From positions 1,116,001 through 1,180,000 of the forward strand of contig OY970377.1 of assembly GCA_963718775.1 (NCBI GenBank): 64,000 bases of DNA, written 5' to 3'. The notes under the pieces are model-generated. The model was given only the letters and a program-made list of their open reading frames with translations. It ran no database searches and was not told the DNA's origin. Made by a program: the position numbers and the translations under genes. Below, one piece after another: positions 43,718 to 52,882 of the stretch (positions within the stretch are counted from its first letter, which is position 1; each line of letters starts with the position of its first letter). The DNA is from VRUE01 sp963718775 (GTDB lineage Bacteria; Actinomycetota; Thermoleophilia; Solirubrobacterales; 70-9).

Positions 43718-44890
43718 TCAGCCCTCGACCGTTCGAACGGAGGGCGGCGCGAGGGCGTGGAACGAGTAGGCGACGGTGCCCAGCAGCAGGACGATGATCG
43801 CGATGCTTGGCACCGCATTGCCGGCGAGGCTGGCAGCGCCGCCGCCGGCGAGCCCACCGACAACCTGGCCCGCCGCCCAGGCAAAGTTGGATAGACCGGC
43901 GGCGAACCCCTGGTGCAGGCGGCTCGCCTCGGCCGTCTCGGAGAGCATCGTCAGCGCCGGCGTGAAGCAGATGCCGCCGCCGAGCGAGGTGAGCATCAGC
44001 CCGGCCATCACCACGCCCATCGTCGACCCGATCGCCACCGCCGCCATGGCGACGGCGCAGATGCTGAGGCCGACCATGAAAGGCAGGCGACGCCCGGCCC
44101 GATCCGAGTAGCGACCGGCCATTGGGGCGAGCACCGCCTCGAGGGCCGCACCGGCGATGAAGCCGGCCGCGATCAGAGCGTGTCCTCCGCCCAGGTCGGC
44201 GATCTGCAGCGGAGCCAGCACCTCGATCGCGCCGAACATCACCGAGGGAATCGCGACGAACGCCGTCGCGGTGAGGATCGGGCGGCTGAAGATCGTCTCG
44301 GCGACTTCGCGCATGTCCTGGACTTCGGGTGACTCGGCCTCGGGCAGGCGGGAGGCCAGGAAGGCAAGCGCGCCTGCTACCAAGAGCACCGCGCTGAAGA
44401 CAGGCTCGGTTCCGACCGTCGCCGCCAGCGCGCCCAGCGCCGGGCCGAGCAAGGCGCCGGCAACCGCGGTTCCAAGCGCCGTGCCAATCACGGCCCCTCG
44501 GCGCTCCGTCGGCGAGGCGATTATCAGCCAGGTCAGCGCCCCGGACCAGATCAGCGCTCCGGCGGCGCCCTGCGTGAAGCGGGCCGCGTCGAGCAGGTAG
44601 AACTCGTCGACGAAACCAAAGACCACGCTGGCGACACCGAGAAGCAACAGGCCGCCGATCACCGTCCGGCGTGGGCCGAAGCGCGCCGCAAGCAGGCCGG
44701 CGGGAAGCGACATGACCAGAGTTCCCGCCGCGTAGGAGGCCGAGAGCACGCCCGCCTGCGCCTTGCTCAACCCCAACTCGGAGACGTAGTCGGGCAGCAA
44801 CGGCGCGATGGCCGAGAAGAAGACGACGTCGAAAAAGACCATCGCGGAGGCGAGAACAAGCAATCGACGCATTGCAGACAATACAATCAT
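43718..44890 (-). CDS. MFS transporter, 12-helix type
   Basis: 390 aa with 12 hydrophobic segments. FFDVVFFSAIAPLLPDYVSE opens helix 1, GLLAARFGPRRTVIGGLLLL is the loop 2-3 motif A, and LAPMAGRYSDRAGRRLPFMV the repeat in the second half. ATG at 44890 or 44872 may be used; neither has a clear ribosome site. It resembles DHA1-type exporters of metabolites or drugs. It is divergent from tRNA-Ser(TGA). Confidence 0.88.
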   Translation of the reverse strand: MIVLSAMRRLLVLASAMVFFDVVFFSAIAPLLPDYVSELGLSKAQAGVLSASYAAGTLVMSLPAGLLAARFGPRRTVIGGLLLLGVASVVFGFVDEFYLLDAARFTQGAAGALIWSGALTWLIIASPTERRGAVIGTALGTAVAGALLGPALGALAATVGTEPVFSAVLLVAGALAFLASRLPEAESPEVQDMREVAETIFSRPILTATAFVAIPSVMFGAIEVLAPLQIADLGGGHALIAAGFIAGAALEAVLAPMAGRYSDRAGRRLPFMVGLSICAVAMAAVAIGSTMGVVMAGLMLTSLGGGICFTPALTMLSETAEASRLHQGFAAGLSNFAWAAGQVVGGLAGGGAASLAGNAVPSIAIIVLLLGTVAYSFHALAPPSVRTVEG

Positions 44891-44948
44891 CTAGAGCGCT
44901 CGCAGTCCTCTGCCGCGGCGTCTAGCATCGACATATCGCCTACTCCCC

Positions 44949-45037
44949 GGAGGGGTGGCAGAGCGGTTGAATGCACCGGTCTTGAAAACCGGCAGGCGTC
45001 TAACGGCGTCTCGAGGGTTCGAATCCCTCCCCCTCCG
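44949..45037 (+). tRNA. tRNA-Ser (anticodon TGA)
   Basis: 89 nt with long variable arm. Acceptor GGAGGGG pairs with CCCCTCC, discriminator G, anticodon stem CCGGT/ACCGG around CTTGAAA with anticodon TGA, and T arm GAGGGTTCGAATCCCTC. It reads UCA and UCG. The unusual, less GC-biased genes that follow (45089-46000) begin at its 3' end. Confidence 0.97.
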
Positions 45038-45401
45038 CTGAGAACCAGAATTCGAGTCGGACGGGGATCGGCCAGTTGCAATACTCAGGTGGTGGCCGGT
45101 AGCAACGGTGATCGGTCGGCTGGCAGGACCGCCTATGCGAGGGGTGGACACCCTGCGGAGGGCCGGGAGGCAGCCGAAACGCGAATCGGCACCAGCATCG
45201 CGAGCATGGCCGAGCACTACCGTGACTCGGTGCAGATGATTGCCGCCGTTAGACCTGGCTCCGCCTTCCTATCCGCACTGCGGCGGGAGCTGGGACGACT
45301 CGACTCGGTCGCGAAACTCGGCTAGCACCTTTTCGATGCCAAAAGCAATGAGACCCGACGGCTTTTCAGGGTTTATTGAATAGTCGTATAGGCTCAAATT
45401 C
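45038..45401. other. Gap after tRNA-Ser, no confident gene
   Basis: This 364-bp stretch holds one possible short frame (45089-45325, 78 codons from GTG; includes SMAEHYRDSVQMIAAVRPGS) without a ribosome site or recognisable family. AT content rises toward 45330-45400, where the promoter of the TIG-domain gene probably lies. No copy of the tRNA 3' end was seen further downstream, so an integration site is not supported. Confidence 0.5.
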
Positions 45402-47508
45402 ATGAGGCGCTTCGTCCCGGCAGTCGTGTGCATCGTCGCTGTCACCGCCGGCTTTCTCATCCCGGTAATAGCATTTGGTCAGAGCGACCCCGGAAGACAG
45501 GTGACCGTCTCGGCGCCAGGGATCGTGCCCAACCAAATGACCGCCGACATTGGTGGGGTCGACCCGGCGCGCATGTTGCACCTGCTGGCCGGACTGATCG
45601 TCATTGCGGCGCGGGAGGATCCCGGCGTGGCTACCAGTACCTCCACGGCATCCGAGTCGGTACCAGTCCCGTCCACGGACACGGCGACTACACAAGCAGG
45701 AATCGTCGAAACGGTCACCGCCGAGTCCGAACCCACTGTCACAACGACGGTTAGTACCACTTCGCCTGACACCGCGGTCGACGTGTCGACCGCCGCGACG
45801 GATGCGACGGATGCGACGGATGCGACGACGGACAGTACGACTACAGGCGGTACGGCGACCGGTACGACGACGCCAGCGGATGACTCGAGTGGTACGGACA
45901 CCGACAACAAGCATCAGCGTCTCCTGGAGTGGCTGGCCGCACTGCTTTCAGCCGCTCTCCTCGCCACCGCGCTCTTTCTGATCGATCGAGCGCTGATAGC
46001 GCAACGGCAGGAGAGCACCAAGCACACGGCTCCCGGCTGGTACCCGGCATCCTTCCTCGAGCACCCTGTTCCCCAGTTCTTGCTGCTCGGTGAGGACGGG
46101 CGGTGGGCGACCTCGAAGACCCTTGCTTCGGTGTGGACGGTGTCACTAGTTTGGGCGATCTCCACGATTGCGCTCAGCGATCTCTTCGGTGCCACCGGCG
46201 GCTGGAACGCATTCAAGGACCAGGCCGTCTCGTGGCAGTACCTGCTGCTGCTCGGCGGGCCGGTGGGAGCAGCGATCGGGGCCCAAGCCCTGACCCTCGT
46301 TCGCTCCCAAAGCGGTTCCGAAGTCAAAACCGCCCCGCCGGAAGGGGCCTCGTTTTCACAGCTCTACAGCGACGACTGGGGAAAACTCGACCTCATCGAC
46401 GTGCAGTACCTCACCTTCAACGTCCTCAGTATCCTCGTCTTCTTGGTGGTCTTCATCGCCGATGCCTCGGCCGGGCTGCCGGTGTTCCCGGGTGTGCTGG
46501 CGACGCTGACCGCAGCGACGGCCGCCGCGTACCTGGCCCGCCGGGCAGCGCTACGCGCCGATCCGGTCATCACCAGCATCTCCCCGCCGGCAGCGGCACC
46601 GGGCGAGATCGTGCGGATGTGGGGCGTCAACCTGACGCCCGCGAAGGAGGCGAAGTCGGTGGAAGCGTCTTAGCGAAGAGGAGCGCAAAAGGGTCGCCGA
46701 GGAGGAGGCGGAGCGTGCTTCGATCGACGTCTTCTTCGACGGCCTGCGATCGGCTTCGGTCAAACCGTCCGGCACCCAGGCGAGCGATCTCAGCGAGGCC
46801 TACGTGGTCCAGGTTCCGGCCGGGGCGGCCGTCAAAGACGGAGTGCAGGTCGTCGTCAACTCACGCGGCACCCGGGGGCACAAGAGCGCCCCGTATATGG
46901 ACTTCAAAGTGGTCGGCCCGGTCCTGACGAGTGTGGTGCCGCCGCTCGCCAGCCCCGGGAAAAAGGTCACCGTCTGGGGCACGAAGCTGCTTGTGGGCGG
47001 CGGCGACGTAACGGTTTTCTTCGACGACTTGCCTGGCACCGTTACCGACGCTCGTGCCGGGGGCGATTCCAGTCAGGACGTAATCGAGGTCGAGGTTCCG
47101 GAGCTGGCGGCGGGCACGGTGAAGGTCAGATTGATGGGGGGCGAGGGACAGGCCTCCAACCAGTTGGATCTCCGCCTCGCTGCCGACGTGCGGATCTCCG
47201 AGGCCCCCAGAGTTCTCTCGCTTGGCCCCAACACGACGTCCCTGCTCGTCAAGGGACACGGTTTCATCACCCAATCCGGCCCGCCACTTCTTGCCGCGGT
47301 GTTCCTCGACGGTCAACCCCTTGCCGTCGAGGAGGGCAAGTGGCGTCCCGGCGAGGTCACGGCCCAAGCGCCGATCAGCGCCGATCTGGCCAAACTTGGC
47401 TTCGCCGCCAAGGACGACGCGCAGCTAGTAGTGCGCAACGACCAGGGGCATAGCTCAGAGCCGTGGCTACTGAAACTCGAGGTGGTCGCGCCTCGCAAAG
47501 CAAGCTGA
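45402..47508 (+). CDS. Surface membrane protein with TIG-like domains; frame broken by one base
   Basis: N-terminal signal (MRRFVPAVVCIVAVTAGFLI), then a Thr/Ser-rich exposed linker with DATDATDAT repeats (about 125-150), a helix (LAALLSAALLATALFLID), and three more helices around 240-390. Beyond, ITSISPPAAAPGEIVRMWGV and LTSVVPPLASPGKKVTVWGT are IPT/TIG-like beta-sandwich starts. The frame stops at 46673 but continues in another frame as LSEEERKRVAEEEAERASID to 47508; dropping one T near 46668-46670 (GCGTCTTAGC to GCGCTTAGC) joins them into about 701 aa. Sequencing error or true frameshift. Possible surface adhesion role (inference). Function unknown. Confidence 0.7.
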
Positions 47509-47574
47509 GAGGCCAAGAGCCAAGGCCGCCCAGCGGCGCACGAGCGATCAAGCTGCGGCAGGAAACCGGCTGTC

Positions 47575-48321
47575 ATGGCCGAACGTGCGGAGATGGAGAC
47601 GGCATCGCGCCGGGCGCGCACCCGTGAGCGCTGGCTACAGCGGGCGCAGCAGGTCCGCGACGCCTTCGGCTTGGTGCTGCTGCTGGTGCTGGTCACCTAT
47701 GTGCTGGCCTCGCTGATCGACAACGACGGCTGGACGGCCGTCGTGCTGACGATCGCGACGAGCGCGACCTCTGTCGTCGCCCTGACCAGCTCCCACGCTC
47801 GCCCCCGCACCGTGCAGATCGCGATCGCCCTCTCCGCTCTGACAATCGTCCTGGCGGCGATCGGGGCCGCCGGCGACGATCACAACTGGCTCAACTTCGC
47901 CGCGCTGATTCAGGTCTCGCTCCTCGCCTTGGGGATGGCGGCCGTCCTGCGCCGCGTCGTCACCGCACCGGAAGTCGGCTCCCGAACCATCCTTGGAGCG
48001 CTGAGCGTCTACACGGTGCTCGGCATCCTCTTCACCTTTGTCTACGGGGCGATCGATCGGATCCAGGGCGGCCCCTTCTTCGAAGGCGTCTCCCACCCGG
48101 CGAGCTCCGACTTCCTCTTCTTCAGCTACACGACGCTGACCACGACCGGCTACGGGAATCTCGTTCCCGGCGGTCAGCCCGGAGAGATGATCGCCGGCCT
48201 GGAGATGATGGCCGGCCAGATCTTCCTGGTCACCCTGGTCGCCGGGCTGGTCAGCCTCTGGCGGCCCGGTGAGGCGCTGCGCCGCCGCAATGAGCGGCGC
48301 GGTAAAAGCGAAGCCGCTTAG
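47575..48321 (+). CDS. Two-pore-type potassium channel (Ion_trans_2)
   Basis: 248 aa. The C-terminal half has two helices around FFSYTTLTTTGYGNLVPGGQ, the K+ selectivity filter TTTGYGN. Upstream lie four more hydrophobic segments (for example LLLVLVTYVLASLIDNDGW), giving a six-helix form without an evident S4 arginine ladder. It would conduct K+ across the cytoplasmic membrane. No RCK/TrkA domain follows. Its stop overlaps the convergent cyclophilin stop. Confidence 0.9.
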   Translation: MAERAEMETASRRARTRERWLQRAQQVRDAFGLVLLLVLVTYVLASLIDNDGWTAVVLTIATSATSVVALTSSHARPRTVQIAIALSALTIVLAAIGAAGDDHNWLNFAALIQVSLLALGMAAVLRRVVTAPEVGSRTILGALSVYTVLGILFTFVYGAIDRIQGGPFFEGVSHPASSDFLFFSYTTLTTTGYGNLVPGGQPGEMIAGLEMMAGQIFLVTLVAGLVSLWRPGEALRRRNERRGKSEAA

Positions 48322-48776
48322 TCGACCAGCTCGACGCGCTCGATCGTCTGCGGCTCGAGCGGACGATCTGAGGCATCGGTCGCAGTCCCCTCAATCGCGA
48401 CGACGGCGTCCATGCCGTCGACAACCCGGCCGAAGACGGTGTGCTTGCCGTCGAGCCACGGAGCAGCCTCGGTGGTGACGATGAAGAACTGCGAGCCGTT
48501 GGTGTTGGGCCCGGCGTTGGCCATCGCGAGAGCGCCGCGCACGATCTTGTTCTCGTTGAACTCGTCCTCGAAGATGTAGCCGGGGCCGCCGGTACCGGTG
48601 CCTTCCGGGCAGCCACCCTGGATCATGAAGTCGGGGATGACGCGGTGGAAGACCAGTTCGTCGTAGAAGCCGTCGGCGGCGAGCTTGCGGAAGTTCTCGA
48701 CCGTCTTCGGCGCGTCCCCGTCGTGCAGCTCGAGCACGATCGGGCCGGCGCTGGTGTGGAGAGTCGCCTGCGACAT
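48318..48776 (-). CDS. Peptidyl-prolyl cis-trans isomerase, cyclophilin type
   Basis: 152 aa from ATG at 48776 (MSQATLHTSAGPIVLELHDG). FYDELVFHRVIPDFMIQGGC contains the catalytic Arg and Phe, and NTNGSQFFIVTTEAAPWLDG plus KHTVFGRVVDG are standard cyclophilin motifs. No signal peptide, so it is cytosolic. It catalyses prolyl isomerisation in protein folding. The stop overlaps the stop of the convergent K+ channel gene. Confidence 0.95.
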   Translation of the reverse strand: MSQATLHTSAGPIVLELHDGDAPKTVENFRKLAADGFYDELVFHRVIPDFMIQGGCPEGTGTGGPGYIFEDEFNENKIVRGALAMANAGPNTNGSQFFIVTTEAAPWLDGKHTVFGRVVDGMDAVVAIEGTATDASDRPLEPQTIERVELVD

Positions 48777-48790
48777 CGGCATCACCCTAC

Positions 48791-51031
48791 TCAACCGCTG
48801 ACATGGACGGTGACCGGGCGAGATACCCCTGGCGCGTATGGCCAGCGCTCCTCGGAGAGGGAGCTGGCGCGGAGGCGAATGCTGGCGGAGCCGCTGACGT
48901 AGCGGAAGCGATAGCTCGCCTGGAAGCGGCCACCGTGATTGGTGCGGGTGACGAGGACGGGGCGCCAGCGCTTTGCCGCCGACTCGTAGTACTGGATCGC
49001 AACCAGCTTGCCGCGACGGGGCAGCGGTGCGCCGAGGGCGCGCACCCGGCCGCTGAAGCGCACCGCCTCGCCTGTCTGCAGGGCATCTGGGGTCACCCGG
49101 AGATCGATGCCGCCGCGGACCCGCAGCGTCAGTGGCCGGCGGCTCGCCGCGTCGAGTCGTCCCTCGCCCGCGAAGGCAATCGTGATCCGGCGCGAGGTGC
49201 CGGCCGGGAGGCGGAGGCGAAACCCCCCGTGGGGCCCGGTGCCGACGGCATCGACGCGAGCTCTCCTCAGCGCGCCGCGTGAGGGGCGCGAGACGACCCT
49301 CAGAGTACGGCCGGCAAGGCCGGCGCCATCGGCGTTGACAAAGCGGCCGCCGAGCACGGCCGCGGCGCGATAGGGCACGGTCAGCTCAGTGCCGGTGCGA
49401 CCGCGCCAGTCGAGTCGGGCGAAGATCCGCGTCTTCTCACTCGCCGCCTCGGCCCGTCTGACGGCGGTCACGACGCCGGACGCCACCTTGCGGACGGTCA
49501 TCTCGACGCCGTCGGCGCGGCGAGTGGTCGAGGCCGCGTTCCCGGCGCCGTCGAGCACATCGGCACGGAACACGTAGGTGCCAGGGCCGAGGTCGCCGGG
49601 AACGCGAGCTGTGAGGGACGCCGTATCGGCGGCATCGGCAGGCTGGAATTTGGCCGGCAACTCGGTCCACTGCTTGCCGTCGAGCCGACGGTAGTGGATC
49701 TCCCCGCTGGCCGGTCCCGAATCGGCGTCGGTGATCTGGGCACGAATCTGCTCCGGCACCGCATCGCCGATTGGAGGTGCGTCGAAGCTGGCGCTCGGCG
49801 GCACGTCGTCAAAGCGCAGCGGCACCGAGACCGCCGAAGAGGGTTTCTCGTTGCCGGCCTCATCGCGAAGCCAGAGGCTTAGCGAGTAGGCCCCGGCGCG
49901 GGGAACGAAGAGGTCCTCGAGGCTGCTCAGCTCGTGCCCGGCGGTGAACCTGACAGGCGTGCTGAAGCCGCCCGGGCCCTCGATACGCCAGGAGGCGCCG
50001 CCGATCGGGCTTGCCGGGCCTTGGCCGGGGTTGACCCAGGTGGGATCGAAGTCGTTCGTACGCCGCCAGGCCTCGCCGCCAGACAAGGTGAGTCCGAGTG
50101 GGCCGGCGGGCGGGTTGTTGTCGACCAGGATGGTGCGAACCGGCAGGCAAGCGGTCATGCCGGCGTAGTCGGTGGCGCAGTGGCCGAGGCTGTGTGGCCC
50201 GTCGCTGATCGCGGTGGTGAGGATCGGGTAGTAGCCGACCCGGTCGACCGGACAGGGGCGCATCTTGGTCGCGCTCCAGCCGCCACTCACCTGCGCGGTC
50301 GAACAGGGATGGTCGTGGCGATAGAGGGTGGCGCCGTCGAGCGTCGCTTCCGTGTGGGCCAGGCCGGCGCCGCCATCGCGGGCGACGTAGTTGAGCTTGC
50401 GTTCGCCGCGCAGCCAGCCGCCGGCGAGCAGCTCGCCGCTGATCGACGACTCGGGCGAGAAGTTGTCTTCGATCGTGATGATCAGGGCCTGAATCGCCGA
50501 CCAGGAACCCGGCTCGAGGCTGCACCACTTGCTCTCGGCGCGGGCACAGAGCAGTCGGTCCTCGAGGCCTGGCATCGGCGGCCAGAAGTTGGCGGCGAAG
50601 ACACGCGGCGTCACGTCGGTGGTGCTGGCGGCGGCGAAGACGTCGAAGTCGCCGCTCCAGTTGTCGACGCCGATCCGGTGCTCGAGGCCGTCGTGCAGGG
50701 CGTGCCACCAGGTGCCGGCCACCCGCGTGATGCCGGTGCCTTCCGGCGCCCACCAGCGCCAGCGGGCATAGCGGCTGCCCGAGAGAGTCGAGGCGTCGCG
50801 GGTGAACGTCTTCATATGGGCGTCGGCGGGCGTCGCGCAGTAGGCATCGGGGCGGAACTTCGCCCCGCCGGTGCTGTCGGCCCAGTCCGCATCGGCGTCG
50901 ACGCCCCAGCCGCACTGAACCACGGTGTAGGCCCCCGCGCTTGCCTCCTTCGCGACCAGCAACAGCAGCGCCAGGGCCAGCCCCACCCCCATCGCGACGA
51001 TACGGCCCAGACCACCGCGTGCTCCCGACAT
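48791..51031 (-). CDS. Large secreted multidomain protein with Ig-like repeats
   Basis: 746 aa from ATG at 51031 (GGAGGGGTC upstream), with signal peptide (GVGLALALLLLVAKEASA). The first 250 residues form a domain rich in Trp and Cys (VVQCGWGVDADADW, RARWWAPEG-like WWHALHDG); later parts have Ig-like or bacterial surface repeats (VPLRFDDVPPSASFDAPPIG; RLDWRGRTGTELTVPYRAAA). It is probably a surface or secreted protein of the type common in Solirubrobacterales-like genomes. No enzymatic motif is recognised. Convergent neighbours leave 14 bp to the cyclophilin start. Confidence 0.75.
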   Translation of the reverse strand: MSGARGGLGRIVAMGVGLALALLLLVAKEASAGAYTVVQCGWGVDADADWADSTGGAKFRPDAYCATPADAHMKTFTRDASTLSGSRYARWRWWAPEGTGITRVAGTWWHALHDGLEHRIGVDNWSGDFDVFAAASTTDVTPRVFAANFWPPMPGLEDRLLCARAESKWCSLEPGSWSAIQALIITIEDNFSPESSISGELLAGGWLRGERKLNYVARDGGAGLAHTEATLDGATLYRHDHPCSTAQVSGGWSATKMRPCPVDRVGYYPILTTAISDGPHSLGHCATDYAGMTACLPVRTILVDNNPPAGPLGLTLSGGEAWRRTNDFDPTWVNPGQGPASPIGGASWRIEGPGGFSTPVRFTAGHELSSLEDLFVPRAGAYSLSLWLRDEAGNEKPSSAVSVPLRFDDVPPSASFDAPPIGDAVPEQIRAQITDADSGPASGEIHYRRLDGKQWTELPAKFQPADAADTASLTARVPGDLGPGTYVFRADVLDGAGNAASTTRRADGVEMTVRKVASGVVTAVRRAEAASEKTRIFARLDWRGRTGTELTVPYRAAAVLGGRFVNADGAGLAGRTLRVVSRPSRGALRRARVDAVGTGPHGGFRLRLPAGTSRRITIAFAGEGRLDAASRRPLTLRVRGGIDLRVTPDALQTGEAVRFSGRVRALGAPLPRRGKLVAIQYYESAAKRWRPVLVTRTNHGGRFQASYRFRYVSGSASIRLRASSLSEERWPYAPGVSRPVTVHVSG

Positions 51032-51152
51032 GACCCCTCCTTCGCTCGACGGCAATGGAGGGCTAAGGCCCGAGCCGTGAGATCTCTCCCCCCTGGCCGT
51101 CGAATTGGCTGGGCGAGGCACCTGGCCGCGTGCCTTTGCGAGAATGGCTCCG

Positions 51153-52301
51153 ATGCCACTTCCAACGCAGGATCAGATAACCGAGAAGCTTCGCGCCGTA
51201 ATCGACCCGGAGCTGCGCCGCTCGATCGTCGAGCTGGGCATGGTCCGCTCGATCGAGATCAAGGACAGTGGCCGGATCGAGGTCGTCGTCTCGCTGACCA
51301 CGGCGGGCTGTCCGATCCGCTCCCACTTCGAACAGGCGGTGGCGTCCCAGGTCTCCGAGCTGGACGGCGTCACCGAGGTCGCGGTCGGCTTCGACGTCCT
51401 CTCCGACGAGGAGAAAGGCGCCCTGCAGCAGACGCTCGGCCGCGGCAAGCTGCCGGCCGGCGCTCTCGCCCAGGTGAAAAACGTGATCTGCGTCGCCTCC
51501 GGGAAGGGCGGCGTCGGCAAGTCGACGATGACCGCCAACCTGGCCGCGGCGCTGACCGCCGAAGGCCACCAGTCCGGGGCACTCGACTGCGACGTCTACG
51601 GCTACTCGATCCCGCGCATGCTCGGCGTCAACCGCAAACCCGAGGTCAACGGGGAGCGCAAGATCCTGCCGCTGGAATCCGCGGGCGGCGTCAAGGTGAT
51701 GTCGATCGGCTTCTTCGTCGAGGAGAACTCCGCCGTCGTCTGGCGCGGGCCGATGCTGCACAAGGCGATCCAGCAGTTCCTCGAGGACGTCGCCTGGGGT
51801 GAGCTCGAGTACCTGCTGCTCGACCTGCCGCCGGGGACCGGCGACGTCTCGATGACGCTCGCCCAGCTCCTTCCCCAGGCCAAGTTCCTGATCGTCACCA
51901 CGCCGCAGCCCGCGGCGCAGACGGTGGCGAAACGCGGCGCCGACATGGCGCTCAAGTTCGACCTCGAGCTGCTCGGCGCGATCGAGAACATGTCCGGCTT
52001 CACGACCCCCGACGGCGAGCGTTTCACGATCTTCGGCGAGGGCGGCGGCCAGCTGCTGGCCGACGAGATGGACATTCCGCTGCTCGGCAAGGTGCCGCTC
52101 TCCGAGGCGCTGCGCGAGCACGCCGACGCCGGCACGCCCTTGGTCACGGCGGAACCCGACGCGCCCGCCTCGCAGGCGATCCGCCAGGCCGCCCGCGGCA
52201 TCGTCGCCTCGACTCCGCAGGAGCTGCCGGTCCTGCAGGCCGTTCCGAACGCGGCCGAAGCGCCACCGGTCGGTGGCATTCCACTGCCAGTCGTTCAGTA
52301 G
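51153..52301 (+). CDS. apbC: Mrp/NBP35-type iron-sulfur carrier ATPase
   Basis: 382 aa from ATG at 51153 (an in-frame ATG at 51144 is possible). Residues 1-90 are a DUF59/MIP18 domain (VIDPELRRSIVELGMVRSIE); the rest is a deviant Walker P-loop ATPase, CVASGKGGVGKSTMTANLAA, with LDCDVYGYSIPRMLGV and LLLDLPPGTGDVSMTLAQLL. It carries and transfers Fe-S clusters to apoproteins. The usual C-terminal CxxC cluster ligands are not seen (ENMSGFTTPDG occupies the site), so it may lack the bridging Cys pair. Confidence 0.92.
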   Translation: MPLPTQDQITEKLRAVIDPELRRSIVELGMVRSIEIKDSGRIEVVVSLTTAGCPIRSHFEQAVASQVSELDGVTEVAVGFDVLSDEEKGALQQTLGRGKLPAGALAQVKNVICVASGKGGVGKSTMTANLAAALTAEGHQSGALDCDVYGYSIPRMLGVNRKPEVNGERKILPLESAGGVKVMSIGFFVEENSAVVWRGPMLHKAIQQFLEDVAWGELEYLLLDLPPGTGDVSMTLAQLLPQAKFLIVTTPQPAAQTVAKRGADMALKFDLELLGAIENMSGFTTPDGERFTIFGEGGGQLLADEMDIPLLGKVPLSEALREHADAGTPLVTAEPDAPASQAIRQAARGIVASTPQELPVLQAVPNAAEAPPVGGIPLPVVQ

Positions 52302-52378
52302 CCCTCAGCGGCGATCTGGCGTCGGGCGCCGCTGCGACGCTTGGCTTCCAACTCAACTCTTGAAGGAGCCCGCGCCCT

Positions 52379-52837
52379 ATGCCCACCACCGGTTGCTCTG
52401 TCGTCCTCACCAAAACGCAGACGTTCACCAAAAACTCCGTCTACGCGGTCAAATGGGATAGCGACAGCGCTGCCGGCAAGCGTTGCTACAACAACGGCCC
52501 CTGCTGGACATCTGAAAAACCGACGCGGTTCACCGCTCCCGAAACCGGCCTGTATCTGATCGACGCCTTCGTGACCCTGACCAAATCGCTGTCCGGCGAA
52601 AAGTTCTTCTGGATCGGCGGGCCCGGTGGCGAAGTCGCAAAAAGGGTCCTCGGCGAAACCGCCTACGAGGGCACCGAGCACAACTTCGCCGTCTCCAAGC
52701 AGATCCGCCTGGAAGCCAACGAGTACGTCGAGGTCGCCGTCTACGCCGAAGTCAGCGAAAACCCCGTCATCGAGGCCGCTGAATACGGCTCGGGGGACTC
52801 GGTCTGCCGCGCGACCTTCGAGCTGATCCGCGTGTAG
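52379..52837 (+). CDS. Hypothetical beta-sandwich protein, possible C1q/TNF-like jelly roll
   Basis: 152 aa with GAAGGAG ribosome site 16 bases upstream. No signal peptide. The pattern is all-beta: KTQTFTKNSVYAVKWDSDSA, RFTAPETGLYLIDAFVTLTK and EYVEVAVYAEVSENPV, which reads like a C1q/TNF-type jelly roll (FTAPETGLYLI resembles the conserved aromatic-G-Y-x motif of C1q domains). Three to four cysteines. The fold guess is moderate; the function is unknown. Confidence 0.6.
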   Translation: MPTTGCSVVLTKTQTFTKNSVYAVKWDSDSAAGKRCYNNGPCWTSEKPTRFTAPETGLYLIDAFVTLTKSLSGEKFFWIGGPGGEVAKRVLGETAYEGTEHNFAVSKQIRLEANEYVEVAVYAEVSENPVIEAAEYGSGDSVCRATFELIRV

Positions 52838-52882
52838 ATGCAATGTTGCCGACTTGACGTGACCGTGGACGGGGCCTGAGCG

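Noticed and set aside
44949..45037. tRNA-Ser as a site-specific integration site
   Set aside because: No repeated tRNA 3' fragment or integrase gene was found; only the composition of neighbours hints at it.
45089..45325. 78-codon frame after tRNA-Ser
   Set aside because: No ribosome site or recognisable family; reported only as part of the gap.
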